From assembly GCA_937894725.1 (NCBI GenBank), contig CALAYL010000074.1, positions 1-60,544 of the forward strand: a stretch of 60,544 nucleotides of DNA, given 5' to 3'. Positions 26,044 through 35,052 of this stretch are shown one piece after another (positions within the stretch are counted from its first letter, which is position 1; each line of letters begins with the position of its first letter). The DNA is from an uncultured Bacteroidota bacterium. GTDB taxonomy: Bacteria > Bacteroidota > Bacteroidia > Chitinophagales > LD1. A program made the translations under genes and the position numbers. The notes under the pieces were generated by a model, which saw only the letters and a program-made list of their open reading frames with translations, was not told where the DNA came from and ran no database searches.

Positions 26044-27534
26044 ATGTCACCTCAATACATACTTTCATTAGACCAGGGCACTACTAGTTCTCGTGCTATT
26101 TTATTTGATAAAGAGGGAACGCAAGTAGCTGTTTCGCAACGAGAATTTACGCAGATTTTTCCGAAGCCAGGTTGGGTAGAGCATGACCCTATGGAAATCT
26201 GGAACACACAAATTTATACTGCTCGAGAGGTGTTGCAGATGGCTAATATCGATGCATCGCAGCTAGCCGGTATTGGTATCACTAATCAGCGAGAAACAAC
26301 CATAGTGTGGGACAAGAAAACAGGGCAACCGATTCACAACGCTATTGTGTGGCAAGATAGGCGCACTGCTTCCATTTGTGAAGCCATAAATAAAGACAAA
26401 ACTTTGGCAAAGTATATTTGTGAAAATACAGGTTTGGTTATTGATTCTTATTTTTCTGGTACAAAAGTAAAATGGATTTTAGATAATGTAAGAGGTGCTC
26501 GCAAGCGTGCAGAAAATGGAGAATTATACTTTGGCACAGTCGATAGCTGGCTAGTATATAAGCTTACTGGAAGGCTACTGCACATTACCGATTTTAGCAA
26601 TGCCTCTCGAACTTTACTTTTTAATATCAAAACAAAAAAATGGGATGATAAAATCCTTAAAGCACTTGATATACCTAGGGTGATGATGCCCGAAGTAATG
26701 AATTCGAGTCAGTTTTATGGACTTACAGCCACGACTATTTTTGCTGAAAAGCAAGTGCCTATTGCAGGTATTGCTGGTGACCAACAAGCTGCACTTTTTG
26801 GACAAGGATGCTTTGTGGATGGTATGGCTAAGAACACCTACGGTACGGGTTGTTTTTTATTGATGAATACAGGCGATAAAATGGTAAAATCAAAACATGG
26901 GCTTTTGACTACCATAGCGTGGAGTATAGATGGTAATGTAACGTATGCCCTAGAGGGTAGTGTTTTTATCGCAGGGGCGGCCATACAATGGTTACGCGAT
27001 GGATTGCAACTGATCAATTCCGCAACTGACTCAGAATACATTGCTACTACTGTACCTGATACTGAAGGCGTGATTGTAGTACCTGCTTTCGCAGGATTGG
27101 GTGCGCCCTATTGGGACATGCATGCAAGAGGCGCTATTTTTGGATTGACGAGAGGTACGAACAGGGCGCATATAGTTCGAGCCACACTAGAATCGCTCGC
27201 CTATCAAACTCGCGATGTACTCAATGCTATGGAAGCAGATGCTAGGCTTACGCTCAAAACATTGCGTGTAGATGGCGGAGCAAGTGGCAATAATTTCTTG
27301 ATGCAGTTTCAAGCAGATATGTTGGGGGTAGGGGTCGATAGGCCAATGGTGACCGAGACTACAGCTTTGGGTGCGGCTTACTTAGCTGGTTTAGCACTAG
27401 GGTTTTATAAGATCAACGCACTTCAAAAAAACTGGCAGATAGACCAAAAATTTAAACCTAAAATGAAGTTAGCAGAGCGAAATGCTCGCTATGCCGCATG
27501 GCAAAAAGCGGTGAGAAAAACGATGGAGGATTAG
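26044..27534 (+). CDS. glpK: Glycerol kinase
   Basis: 496 residues, normal for the family. It phosphorylates glycerol to glycerol-3-phosphate with ATP. FGGY-kinase features: the N-terminal phosphate loop LSLDQGTTSSRAILFD, IGITNQRETTIVWDKKTGQPI, the conserved NAIVWQDRRTA, GIAGDQQAALFGQGCF, KNTYGTGCF and the C-terminal LRVDGGASGNNFLMQFQAD. glpF and glpD are not adjacent. It ends 6 bp from gldH, tail-to-tail, with no evident terminator between. Confidence 0.96.
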   Translation: MSPQYILSLDQGTTSSRAILFDKEGTQVAVSQREFTQIFPKPGWVEHDPMEIWNTQIYTAREVLQMANIDASQLAGIGITNQRETTIVWDKKTGQPIHNAIVWQDRRTASICEAINKDKTLAKYICENTGLVIDSYFSGTKVKWILDNVRGARKRAENGELYFGTVDSWLVYKLTGRLLHITDFSNASRTLLFNIKTKKWDDKILKALDIPRVMMPEVMNSSQFYGLTATTIFAEKQVPIAGIAGDQQAALFGQGCFVDGMAKNTYGTGCFLLMNTGDKMVKSKHGLLTTIAWSIDGNVTYALEGSVFIAGAAIQWLRDGLQLINSATDSEYIATTVPDTEGVIVVPAFAGLGAPYWDMHARGAIFGLTRGTNRAHIVRATLESLAYQTRDVLNAMEADARLTLKTLRVDGGASGNNFLMQFQADMLGVGVDRPMVTETTALGAAYLAGLALGFYKINALQKNWQIDQKFKPKMKLAERNARYAAWQKAVRKTMED

Positions 27535-27540
27535 CCGAAA

Positions 27541-28044
27541 TCACTGGCCAGTCGTAGCTTGTTTTGCTATTGCTTTTTCCACTCTCAACCCTACAAATTT
27601 GATGTTAGGCAAAGGATTGGTGCGCATATCTTGTTTGATGGTGAAGGTGTATTTTCCCTTTTTAGGGAAAATCGCATTTTGCTGAATCGGGATGCTGATA
27701 AAACAATTATCTCCCATACATCGTCCAAACCATTCTCCATCTGGTTCTGAAAGTTGAAGATTTACTCGCTTTTCGATTTTCTGACTATCTGGAAAAAACG
27801 TGCCTATAGTCACATATACATTTCGCCATTCAAATTGAAAAGAATGTCGCACATTAATGGCTACGTTGTAATGTAGGGTGGTATCTGTAATTTGTACTTC
27901 AAAAGTTTTTGCATCGGCATAGTCCCAGCCATCGGCTTTGATATATTTATTTTCGTCAAAAACTCTGCTAGGATCACAAGCTGTATTTAATGTTCCTATC
28001 ACCAAAATTAGGATAAAGAAAAGAAGGGTTCTAAACGGCATCAT
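27541..28044 (-). CDS. gldH: Gliding motility lipoprotein GldH
   Basis: 167 residues. Signal peptide with lipobox (LNTAC, Cys23), then the GldH-type mature part: DPSRVFDENKYIKADGWDYAD, FEVQITDTTLHYNVAINVRHS, WRNVYVTIGTFFPD, DGEWFGRCMGDNCFISIPI, FPKKGKYTFTIKQDMR. GldH is required for gliding in Flavobacterium and is also found in non-gliding T9SS bacteria; its biochemical role is unsettled. The ATG at 28044 lies 1 bp after the PSP1 stop (a second ATG at 28041 is possible). The same frame stays open 87 codons upstream inside the PSP1 tail, but that stretch is basic low complexity and would hide the signal peptide, so the shorter start is right. Confidence 0.9.
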   Translation of the reverse strand: MMPFRTLLFFILILVIGTLNTACDPSRVFDENKYIKADGWDYADAKTFEVQITDTTLHYNVAINVRHSFQFEWRNVYVTIGTFFPDSQKIEKRVNLQLSEPDGEWFGRCMGDNCFISIPIQQNAIFPKKGKYTFTIKQDMRTNPLPNIKFVGLRVEKAIAKQATTGQ

Positions 28045-28045
28045 G

Positions 28046-29386
28046 CTATTGCGGTGGATTTTGATTATTGTCTCCCTTCGGTTTTCGCTTCTTAAATTTC
28101 GGTTTTCTTGGCTTATCGGAAGGTTGGTTTTGCGAATTTGTTTGCGTATTGTTTTGTTGAGTCTGTTCTTTGTTTTGGTCTTTTTGTTGCGCCTGATTTT
28201 GTTGTCCTTGTGGTCGAGGACCTTTGTTTTTAGTGGAGTTATTAGACCCGCTGTTTGGCTTTCGGTTCTTGGTTTGGTTTCGGTTTCTGCGGCTTTTATC
28301 TTCAAGCGAAGTTAAGCTCACATGACCCACTAAATCTTCATGTTTTGATTCATCTATTTTCTCTTCTTCAGCTACCACAAAACTCACTAGATTAGCAGGT
28401 TTTTGCCCCTGTTTATTCATAAACATGAGTTGTTGTACTGTTTCTATATCTAGTTTGAAATATACTCCAGGATTATTTTCGATACTATACCACATCAGTT
28501 TTTTGAGTATTTCGGTTTTTCGCAAAAAAGCACGTCCCTCGCCTGTATCGATTTGGTCTGCATTTTTTGGAAACTTTTTGAGAGCATCGTTGTAAGTATC
28601 TAGTTCGAAATTTAGACAGCATTTCAATCTACCGCACTGGCCACTCATTTTTTCGGTATTGATAGATAGATTTTGATAGCGCACAGTTTGTGTAGTCACC
28701 GACTTAAAATCTTGTAACCATGTAGAGCAGCATAGTTCTCGTCCACAGCTACCCACACCACCTATACGACCAGCTTCTTGTCGAGCACCTATCTGTCGCA
28801 TTTCGATCTTGGCCTTAAATTCTCGTACATATACACGTACAAGCTCTCTAAAATCGACTCTGCCATCTGCTATGTAATAAACTGTCAATTTTTTGCCATC
28901 ACCTTGATATTCAATATCGCCTACTTTCATCTCTAAATCCATCGAACGTGCTATGGCTCTGGCTCTCACCATAGTTTCTCGTTCTTTGTTTCTTCCGTCT
29001 AAAAATAGATTAATGTCTTGTTCGTCAGCATGGCGCATGATAGCTCTAATCGTATCGTCTCGCTCAGATACGTGTCGTTTTTTCATTTGCGCTTGCACGA
29101 GTTCGCCTTGGAGATTCACCTCACCTACATCATAGCCTTGAGCAGCTTCTACTACGACTAGTTGTCCTTTGAAAAGTTCGAGGTTTTGTGTGTTTCTATA
29201 AAAGCCTTTTCTAGCTCCATTTTTGAAAGAAACTTCGACTATGTTGAAGTTTTCGAAAGGAGAGTGAGGCATAAATGAAAACCAATCAAATACATTATTT
29301 CGATTACATCCGCCCGAGGAACAGCTTCCGCCACTCCCACATCCACTTACTTTACCGTCTTTAGTACCACATGATCCACATCCCAT
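28046..29386 (-). CDS. PSP1-domain protein (RicT/YaaT-like)
   Basis: 446 residues. The N-terminus is Cys/Gly-rich (MGCGSCGTKDG, SGCGSGGSCSSGGC). The PSP1 core follows (VEVSFKNGARKGFYRN, LVVVEAAQGYDVGEV, ARSMDLEMKVGDIEYQGDG, VDFRELVRVYVREFKAKIEM) with its cysteine signature GGVGSCGRELCCSTWL and KMSGQCGRLKCCLNFE. In Bacillus RicT/YaaT works with RicA and RicF in an iron-sulfur complex affecting RNA processing and development. The last ~90 residues are low complexity rich in Asn, Gln, Lys and Pro. It lies between holB (104 bp upstream) and gldH (1 bp downstream). Confidence 0.9.
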   Translation of the reverse strand: MGCGSCGTKDGKVSGCGSGGSCSSGGCNRNNVFDWFSFMPHSPFENFNIVEVSFKNGARKGFYRNTQNLELFKGQLVVVEAAQGYDVGEVNLQGELVQAQMKKRHVSERDDTIRAIMRHADEQDINLFLDGRNKERETMVRARAIARSMDLEMKVGDIEYQGDGKKLTVYYIADGRVDFRELVRVYVREFKAKIEMRQIGARQEAGRIGGVGSCGRELCCSTWLQDFKSVTTQTVRYQNLSINTEKMSGQCGRLKCCLNFELDTYNDALKKFPKNADQIDTGEGRAFLRKTEILKKLMWYSIENNPGVYFKLDIETVQQLMFMNKQGQKPANLVSFVVAEEEKIDESKHEDLVGHVSLTSLEDKSRRNRNQTKNRKPNSGSNNSTKNKGPRPQGQQNQAQQKDQNKEQTQQNNTQTNSQNQPSDKPRKPKFKKRKPKGDNNQNPPQ

Positions 29387-29490
29387 TTTATATCATTTAT
29401 CTGCCTGCAATCATAAAGATTGCTGAATATTATTACCAATATGAAGCCAAGGTCTTGCCTTCAACTAGCGAAAATAAAGAAAAAACGGGA

Positions 29491-30690
29491 TTATTTTTTG
29501 GTAAAAATCCTACCCATACTGAACGAAACAGCGTAAAGATTTATTTTTGGGTTCACATTTCGCTCTATGTGATACATTAAGTTTTCAAACAATGTCAAGA
29601 GTTTTTGGGCTGCATCGGGGTTGATGAGCGTAGCCACTTTTCGAGCATATACCAACTCGGAGGTGGATAGTTTTTCTGAGTTTAGTCCCTTTGATAAAAT
29701 GTTGATTTCGCGAAGTGTCCAGACGCAGTATTGCAAAAAAGCTTTCTGGTTTTCGCGGCCTAATTTTTGAAACTCATCGGCCAAATCTTGGAGTGTGATG
29801 GAGGCTTCTGATGCAGTTGAGCCAAATAGACGAACTGCGGTCGAAAACCAACGTTGTAGAGTAGCTTCGTACTGATTAGTAGCTAGCTGACTTAGCTGTA
29901 GCGCAAGGTTGACATTGCCATCCGATATCTTGGCTATCTTTAGCGCATGCTCTGGTTCGATATTTTCATGTTGTACCAAAAAATCGGCCATTTCTTCTGG
30001 CAAAATAGGAGGAAGTTTAAAAATTTGCGTACGCGACAGTATAGTTCCTATTACCTGCTCGATTTGATCTACAACAAAAATAAATAGCGTATTTGGTGGT
30101 GGCTCTTCGATGACTTTGAGTAGTATATTACCCGTTTCTCGGAGTTGTTCTGCTTTCCAAATAATATAGACTTTGTATTCAGATTCAAAACTTTTTAAGC
30201 TTACTGATTGAATGATTCCTCTACACTCAGCTGATGAAATATTTCCCTGCTTATTTTCTGCATCTATATGTTGCAACCAATCGTTTAGATTTAGGTAAGG
30301 GTTGGAATTGATGGCAGTTCGCCATTCGTGAATGAAGTCTGAGCTGAGTGCTTTTGCACCACTTTTTTGTGTATAAACGGGATAAGTGAAATGTATATCA
30401 GGATGAATGTGTTTTTGTGCTTTTTGACATGATGGGCACTCTCCGCAACTATCTGTAGCCGCTGCATTTGGTAGAGTAGGCTGTGGCGCACCAAATAGAC
30501 CGCCATCATCTACTTTTTTGGGACGGACTCGCTCACAACAAGCCATCTGGGCTATGGCAAGTGCAATAGGTAGAGTACCTACACCCTCATGTCCAGCTAA
30601 AAGAATGGCATGGGGTAGCCGCTCATTCACTATCATGGGAATGAGTTTTTGCTTTAGTAACTGCTGCCCTACTACCGTTTCAAACTTCAT
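29491..30690 (-). CDS. holB: DNA polymerase III delta' subunit
   Basis: 399 residues. Clamp-loader subunit: an AAA+ fold with FETVVGQQLLKQKLIPMI, a Walker A-like GHEGVGTLPIA that lacks the usual Lys, a zinc module (two cysteines in MACCER and the CGECPSC cluster), the KVYIIWKAEQLRETGNILLK and EEPPPNTLFIFVV motifs and an SRTQIFKLPPI sensor. Delta' subunits usually do not hydrolyse ATP, in keeping with the altered P-loop. It overlaps the glutathione peroxidase gene by 4 bp (shared ATGA), so the two are translationally coupled. Confidence 0.9.
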   Translation of the reverse strand: MKFETVVGQQLLKQKLIPMIVNERLPHAILLAGHEGVGTLPIALAIAQMACCERVRPKKVDDGGLFGAPQPTLPNAAATDSCGECPSCQKAQKHIHPDIHFTYPVYTQKSGAKALSSDFIHEWRTAINSNPYLNLNDWLQHIDAENKQGNISSAECRGIIQSVSLKSFESEYKVYIIWKAEQLRETGNILLKVIEEPPPNTLFIFVVDQIEQVIGTILSRTQIFKLPPILPEEMADFLVQHENIEPEHALKIAKISDGNVNLALQLSQLATNQYEATLQRWFSTAVRLFGSTASEASITLQDLADEFQKLGRENQKAFLQYCVWTLREINILSKGLNSEKLSTSELVYARKVATLINPDAAQKLLTLFENLMYHIERNVNPKINLYAVSFSMGRIFTKK

Positions 30691-31163
30691 GCAATATGTT
30701 TGAGAAATTCTTCGGAAATAACTTCGATCGTAGGCGCAAAAACAGCTTCTAAAAGTCCATTTTCATCAATCAAGTATTTTTGAAAATTCCAACTTACTTC
30801 GCTGTCTTGTTTGCCATTTTGCGACAGTTTCGTCAGATATTGATAAATGGGAGATATGTTCTCACCCTTAATAAATACTTTTTGAGTAAGCGGAAATGTA
30901 ACACTAAAATGTGTTTCGCAAAAAGTGACAATCTCCTCTGCTGTACCAGGCTCTTGACCCGCAAAATCATTGCACGGAAGTCCCACCACAGCTAGCTTGT
31001 CGCCATGTGCTAGGTGTAATTCCTGAAGTTGGGCGTATTGTGGTGTGAGTCCACAAGCAGAGGCCGTATTTACCAATAAGATTTTTTTGCCTTTGAACTG
31101 TGTAAGGTCAAAGGGTTGACCATTTATATCGAGTAAAGCGGTGTCATATATCGGATTCGTCAT
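30687..31163 (-). CDS. Glutathione peroxidase-family thiol peroxidase
   Basis: 158 residues. It reduces hydroperoxides; in bacteria the electron donor is more often thioredoxin than glutathione. The peroxidatic Cys37 is in NTASACGLTPQYAQLQELH; the Gln of the tetrad is in GLPCNDFAGQEPGT and the Trp/Asn in SWNFQKYLID. Cys37 is cysteine, not selenocysteine. It begins the run Gpx, holB, PSP1, gldH on the minus strand. Confidence 0.93.
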   Translation of the reverse strand: MTNPIYDTALLDINGQPFDLTQFKGKKILLVNTASACGLTPQYAQLQELHLAHGDKLAVVGLPCNDFAGQEPGTAEEIVTFCETHFSVTFPLTQKVFIKGENISPIYQYLTKLSQNGKQDSEVSWNFQKYLIDENGLLEAVFAPTIEVISEEFLKHIA

Positions 31164-31200
31164 AAGTTATTTTAATTTTAGGCGAATATACAATTTTGAA

Positions 31201-32115
31201 ATGGATGCAATAGGCTTTACACATATCATCAACCCAGTGGGGGTGGATGCGCATCATCCGCTTTTTGAAGTACAAAAAATCACCTTTGCGAGTATATTAA
31301 ATGCAGTTAGGTATAGCACCAAAGCTAAGGTGCAGCTACTCACTACACAATATGAAGAAGATAAAAGTTGTATTCCAGAGGGATTTAATATCACGTCTAA
31401 TTTGACCCGGTCTGTGCAAGATGTTGGACAGTTTAATAAACCTACCAAGTACCCCTTGATAGCCGATATTTTGCAAAAGGCACTTGAAAATAGCACATAC
31501 GACTATATCCTTTTTTCAAATATGGACATCGGCTTGATGCCCCATTTTTATGATTTTGTGGCGGCTGAATTGAACATTCATGGCTACGATTCTATGCTTA
31601 TAACCCGAAGAAGAATTGGGCTTCAATATAAAACGGTAGAGCAGTTACCTGAAATTTATGCAGACCTTGGAAGGCCTCATCCTGGCTACGATATGTTCGT
31701 GATGCACCGTGAGGTAGTGGCACGATTGGTGCTAGATAAAATATGTGTGGGTGTGCCATTTTTGGAGGTTTCGCTTTTGCATAACTTGGTTGCCTTTTCA
31801 CAAAATCTCAAGCTCTACGATAAAGCACATCTTACTTTTCATATTGGCATGGAAGTGATGCCGCCAGTTAATCTGGCTTTTTATTGGCATAATCGAAATT
31901 CGTTTGAGAAGCATATTTTGCCTGTAATAAAGCCACATTTGGCAGGAGAAAAATTTCCTTATACTGAGTTGTCATTTTGGAATAGAATGCTGAAATGGGG
32001 ACTAAACCCTTGCTATCGCACTGCTTTGATGCTTGAGATGGAAATGATGGGGATGATGCGAAAAGTGAAGTTTTTGTTAGATGAAATACGCTGGTGGATC
32101 TTGCAGGGGCGTTGA
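31201..32115 (+). CDS. Conserved protein of unknown function, possibly GT-A-like
   Basis: 304 residues from ATG 31201. Upstream in-frame codons back to 31141 exist but overlap the divergent Gpx start and read as nonsense, so the shorter start is chosen. No signal peptide. An alternating alpha/beta N-terminal half carries KAKVQLLTTQYEEDKS and DYILFSNMDIGLMPHFYDF; the NMDIG turn near Asp109 is reminiscent of the metal-binding loop of nucleotide-sugar glycosyltransferases. A conserved-looking GRPHPGYDMFVMHREVV and a His-rich HIGMEVMPPVNLAFYWHNRN follow. Treat as unknown; a sugar-nucleotide-binding role is a guess. Confidence 0.6.
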   Translation: MDAIGFTHIINPVGVDAHHPLFEVQKITFASILNAVRYSTKAKVQLLTTQYEEDKSCIPEGFNITSNLTRSVQDVGQFNKPTKYPLIADILQKALENSTYDYILFSNMDIGLMPHFYDFVAAELNIHGYDSMLITRRRIGLQYKTVEQLPEIYADLGRPHPGYDMFVMHREVVARLVLDKICVGVPFLEVSLLHNLVAFSQNLKLYDKAHLTFHIGMEVMPPVNLAFYWHNRNSFEKHILPVIKPHLAGEKFPYTELSFWNRMLKWGLNPCYRTALMLEMEMMGMMRKVKFLLDEIRWWILQGR

Positions 32116-32121
32116 TTTTTT

Positions 32122-32805
32122 TTACAACTCTCGTTGGAATTTGAATCCTAATCTTTTGGATGTTTGATGCAGCGAAAGTCCAGCGCTAGTTATCTTTTGT
32201 TGTACGGTTATTTCCTTAATGTTTTGAATAGGAGGAGCCCATAGGTCAAAATCAAGTGCATAAATCATCGACTGTTCGATAATTGCTCTCACCGTATCAT
32301 CACAAATAGTGGTTTTGTCAAATCCTTGATTTAGCTCTATGATAGGTCGTTCACCTTCAATTATAATCTTGTTTTCTTTATTGATAAAAATCCTACAGAC
32401 AAGGTAGCCTGTATCGCTCATACGCTGATATTTCAAGGAGTCATTAAGAAAATTATATACTTCTATGACCCCACAAAATGCTTTGTTAGGATCTTGCTTT
32501 ACATAATCGAGAGAATGTATAAAATGGCTTTCCTCGAAAGTAAAAACATTGGTGTGCATATTAAATAGGAGCACATCACCAGAAAAAGAAAGTTGTACTT
32601 CAAACTCATTGTTTTCTTTGTATTCAATACATACTGAGGCGTCTTTTTCCTTTAGAATAGGACAAATCTCAGCGACTATCTCTTGTATTTGTTTTTTAAA
32701 CAATGCAAAAACAGTTTTCGTGTTTCTATAGACAAACTGTTTGTTAGACGATTTGTCGAGTAATTTGTCAGTTATTGACTTTACGCGTGTAGTGTTGGTA
32801 TCCAT
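32122..32805 (-). CDS. Conserved hypothetical protein
   Basis: 227 residues with no signal peptide or membrane helix. It is alpha/beta, with charged helices at the N-terminus (KSITDKLLDKSSNKQFVYRN, FKKQIQEIVAEICPIL) and strands in the middle (FEVQLSFSGDVLLFNMHTNV, YLVCRIFINKENKIIIEGER), ending LSLHQTSKRLGFKFQREL. I recognise no named family. It lies 19 bp upstream of nothing on its own strand except the next transcript and just 19 bp downstream of serA, so it may be co-transcribed with serA. Function unknown. Confidence 0.65.
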   Translation of the reverse strand: MDTNTTRVKSITDKLLDKSSNKQFVYRNTKTVFALFKKQIQEIVAEICPILKEKDASVCIEYKENNEFEVQLSFSGDVLLFNMHTNVFTFEESHFIHSLDYVKQDPNKAFCGVIEVYNFLNDSLKYQRMSDTGYLVCRIFINKENKIIIEGERPIIELNQGFDKTTICDDTVRAIIEQSMIYALDFDLWAPPIQNIKEITVQQKITSAGLSLHQTSKRLGFKFQREL

Positions 32806-32824
32806 ATACTTTTCCCCAATTCAG

Positions 32825-34054
32825 TTAATATAAAATTCTTGTCTTGATTGTGCCTTTCACCTGCTTTAGTAACTCTAATGCGGCCTTAGATAGTTTTGAA
32901 TCTATATCTAAAACCACATATCCGATAGCTTCGTTTGTCTTGAGACTTTGCCCTAAAATATTGATATTTTTAGATGAAAGTTTAGTGTTTATTTCGCCTA
33001 GTACGCCAGGTATATTTTGGTGAATGTGTAAGATACGATGCGCTCCTTCTAGTATGCCAGGATTGATGGCTGGTATAGAGTGAGAGCCATAGCTAGAGCC
33101 AGTTTCGAGGTAGGAGAGGAGTTTGTCTGCTACATCTTCACCTATATTTATTTGTGCTTCTTCGGTAGATCCACCTATATGGGGTGTCAGAATGACATTC
33201 GGCAAGCCTTGCAAAGGTGTTGAAAATGGATCTCCATTTTTTTCAGGTTCATCAGGAAAGACATCAATGGCAGCGCCAGCGATAACCCCTTTTTCGATTT
33301 GCTTTTTGAGTGCAGCGAGATCCACTACATCGCCACGACTATAGTTAATAAAAATAGCGCCTTTTTTCATTTGCGCAAAAGTGGTTGCGTTCATCAAATT
33401 GCGAGTTGTTTTATCGCTAGGCACATGGAGTGTGACTATGTCAGCTTGTTTCAATACATCAACTAGTTTAGTTACTGATTGTGCATTGCCTACAGGGAGT
33501 TTTCGTTCGGTGTCATAAAACAACACTTTCATACCGAATGCTTCTGAAAGTACAGATATTTGTGAGCCAATGTTGCCGTAGCCAATGATGCCAATCGTTT
33601 TTCCTCGCAACTCAAAACTACCTTTTGCATCTTTCATCCATTTGCCTTGGTGTGCAGCTGTGTTTTTGTCGGTTACTTTTCGGATTAGCATTATCATCAA
33701 GCCCATTACTAATTCGGCTACAGAGCGAGTATTTGAATAAGGGGCATTGAACACCGCCACCCCATTTTCTTTAGCGGCTTTCATATCTACTTGATTAGTG
33801 CCAATGCAAAAGCAGCCCACAGATAGGAGTTTTGGGGCATTGGCAAGTACGGTAGCAGTGAGTTGCGTTTTAGAACGAATACCAATGATATGCACATCTT
33901 TGACCGCTTTTATCAATTCTTTTTCGCTTAGGGCACCCGCTATTTGTTTTACGGTGGCGTAACCAGCATTTTCAAAAGCTTGCACCGCTTTAGGACTGAT
34001 ATTTTCGAGTAAAAGTATTTTTATTTTTTGCTTTGGATAGCTGGTGTTTTTCAT
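32825..34054 (-). CDS. serA: D-3-phosphoglycerate dehydrogenase with ACT domain
   Basis: 409 residues, the ~410-residue E. coli-like type. It starts serine synthesis by oxidising 3-phosphoglycerate with NAD. The NAD-binding domain has GKTIGIIGYGNIGSQISVLSEAFG; the catalytic Arg is near INYSRGDVVDL, and His in LTPHIGGSTEEAQ. The C-terminal ACT domain (IPGVLGEINTKLSSKNINIL, VVLDIDSKLSKAALELL) usually mediates feedback by serine. It is flanked by an NMO/FabK-like gene 3 bp upstream and a hypothetical gene downstream. serC is not adjacent. Confidence 0.93.
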   Translation of the reverse strand: MKNTSYPKQKIKILLLENISPKAVQAFENAGYATVKQIAGALSEKELIKAVKDVHIIGIRSKTQLTATVLANAPKLLSVGCFCIGTNQVDMKAAKENGVAVFNAPYSNTRSVAELVMGLMIMLIRKVTDKNTAAHQGKWMKDAKGSFELRGKTIGIIGYGNIGSQISVLSEAFGMKVLFYDTERKLPVGNAQSVTKLVDVLKQADIVTLHVPSDKTTRNLMNATTFAQMKKGAIFINYSRGDVVDLAALKKQIEKGVIAGAAIDVFPDEPEKNGDPFSTPLQGLPNVILTPHIGGSTEEAQINIGEDVADKLLSYLETGSSYGSHSIPAINPGILEGAHRILHIHQNIPGVLGEINTKLSSKNINILGQSLKTNEAIGYVVLDIDSKLSKAALELLKQVKGTIKTRILY

Positions 34055-34057
34055 GTT

Positions 34058-35005
34058 TTATTTCAGTTTAAATCCGGCCATTGTTTTTTGTGTTGCTAAA
34101 AATTCGTCCCATATTTCGGCTACTACTTCGGCAGCAGGTTTTATTTCTCTGATCAAGGCTGATACTTGTCCTATCTCTAGTTCACCTTCTTCCATATCGC
34201 CTTCATACATGCCCTTTTTTGCCCTTGCTCTGCCGAGAATTTGGACTAGCTCATCTACCTCTGCGCCACGCTCTTCGGCTGTGTTGATAGCCTCATAAAA
34301 ATTGTTTTTTATTAAGCGTACGGGGACTACTTTTTTCATAGAAAGTTTGGTGTCGCCCTCGTTTAACGAGACTACTTTTTGCTTGAAATTTGGATGAGCA
34401 GAAGACTCATTTGTGCACACAAAGCGAGTACCTATTTGTACACCCTCAGCACCTAGCGACATTGTCGCAAACATCGCAGCGCCAGTAGCTATTCCCCCAG
34501 CCGCAATGAGTGGAATGCTAACTACTTTTCGAACAGCTGGTATGAGGCAAAGTGTAGTCGTCTCTTCTCTACCATTATGCCCACCAGCTTCGAAGCCTTC
34601 TGCTACTATGGCATCTACTCCTGCATCTTGGCATTTGACAGCCAATATTGATGACGCGACCACGTGTACGACAGTGATACCATGGCTTTTAAGCAATGGG
34701 GTGAATTTTTTTGGTGAACCAGCGGAGGTAAATACGATAGGCACTTTTTCTTCGATGATGATTTGTAGATGCTCCTCTAGTGCTGGATATAATAGTGGTA
34801 AATTTACTCCGAAGGGTTTGCTAGTAGCCGCTTTGCATTTTTGAATATTTTCTCTCAAAATATCGGGATACATAGAGCCTGCTCCGATGATGCCTAGTCC
34901 TCCTGCATTGCTCACTGACGAGGCGAGCTCCCAACCGCTACACCATATCATTCCTGCTTGTATGATGGGGTATTGTATATTAAATAAACTGCAAATTCTA
35001 TTCAT
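34058..35005 (-). CDS. FMN-dependent nitronate monooxygenase / FabK-like enoyl reductase family protein
   Basis: 315 residues, a TIM-barrel flavoprotein. Family motifs: QYPIIQAGMIWCSGWELASSV, NAGGLGIIGAGSM, PFGVNLPLL, IVAEGFEAGGHNGREETTTL with the active-site His, and the FMN phosphate loop LIAAGGIATGAAM...LGAEGVQIGTRF. Nitronate monooxygenases oxidise toxic propionate-3-nitronate and related compounds, and FabK reduces enoyl-ACP; sequence alone does not separate them here. It is 3 bp upstream of serA and thus first in that operon. Confidence 0.85.
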   Translation of the reverse strand: MNRICSLFNIQYPIIQAGMIWCSGWELASSVSNAGGLGIIGAGSMYPDILRENIQKCKAATSKPFGVNLPLLYPALEEHLQIIIEEKVPIVFTSAGSPKKFTPLLKSHGITVVHVVASSILAVKCQDAGVDAIVAEGFEAGGHNGREETTTLCLIPAVRKVVSIPLIAAGGIATGAAMFATMSLGAEGVQIGTRFVCTNESSAHPNFKQKVVSLNEGDTKLSMKKVVPVRLIKNNFYEAINTAEERGAEVDELVQILGRARAKKGMYEGDMEEGELEIGQVSALIREIKPAAEVVAEIWDEFLATQKTMAGFKLK

Positions 35006-35044
35006 GTGAATGGTTGTGAAGCGTGAAAATAGTGAAATATTCGG

Positions 35045-35052
35045 TAGCTTTG
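35045..35052 (+). promoter_or_regulatory. -7 promoter box abutting a start codon
   Basis: TAGCTTTG is an exact TAnnTTTG match. It is followed immediately by ATGATG (35053 and 35056), so the predicted transcript start falls at about the second ATG. Confidence 0.45.

Noticed and set aside
27541..28305. A 254-codon minus-strand frame extending gldH 87 codons upstream inside the PSP1 gene
   Set aside because: The extra part reads in a second frame across the low-complexity PSP1 tail, is highly basic, and would bury the gldH lipoprotein signal. The ATG at 28044, 1 bp after the PSP1 stop, is the sensible start.
29371..29580. Plus-strand 69-codon frame between holB and the PSP1 gene
   Set aside because: It runs antisense to the ends of both minus-strand genes, has no promoter or family similarity, and is a shadow frame.
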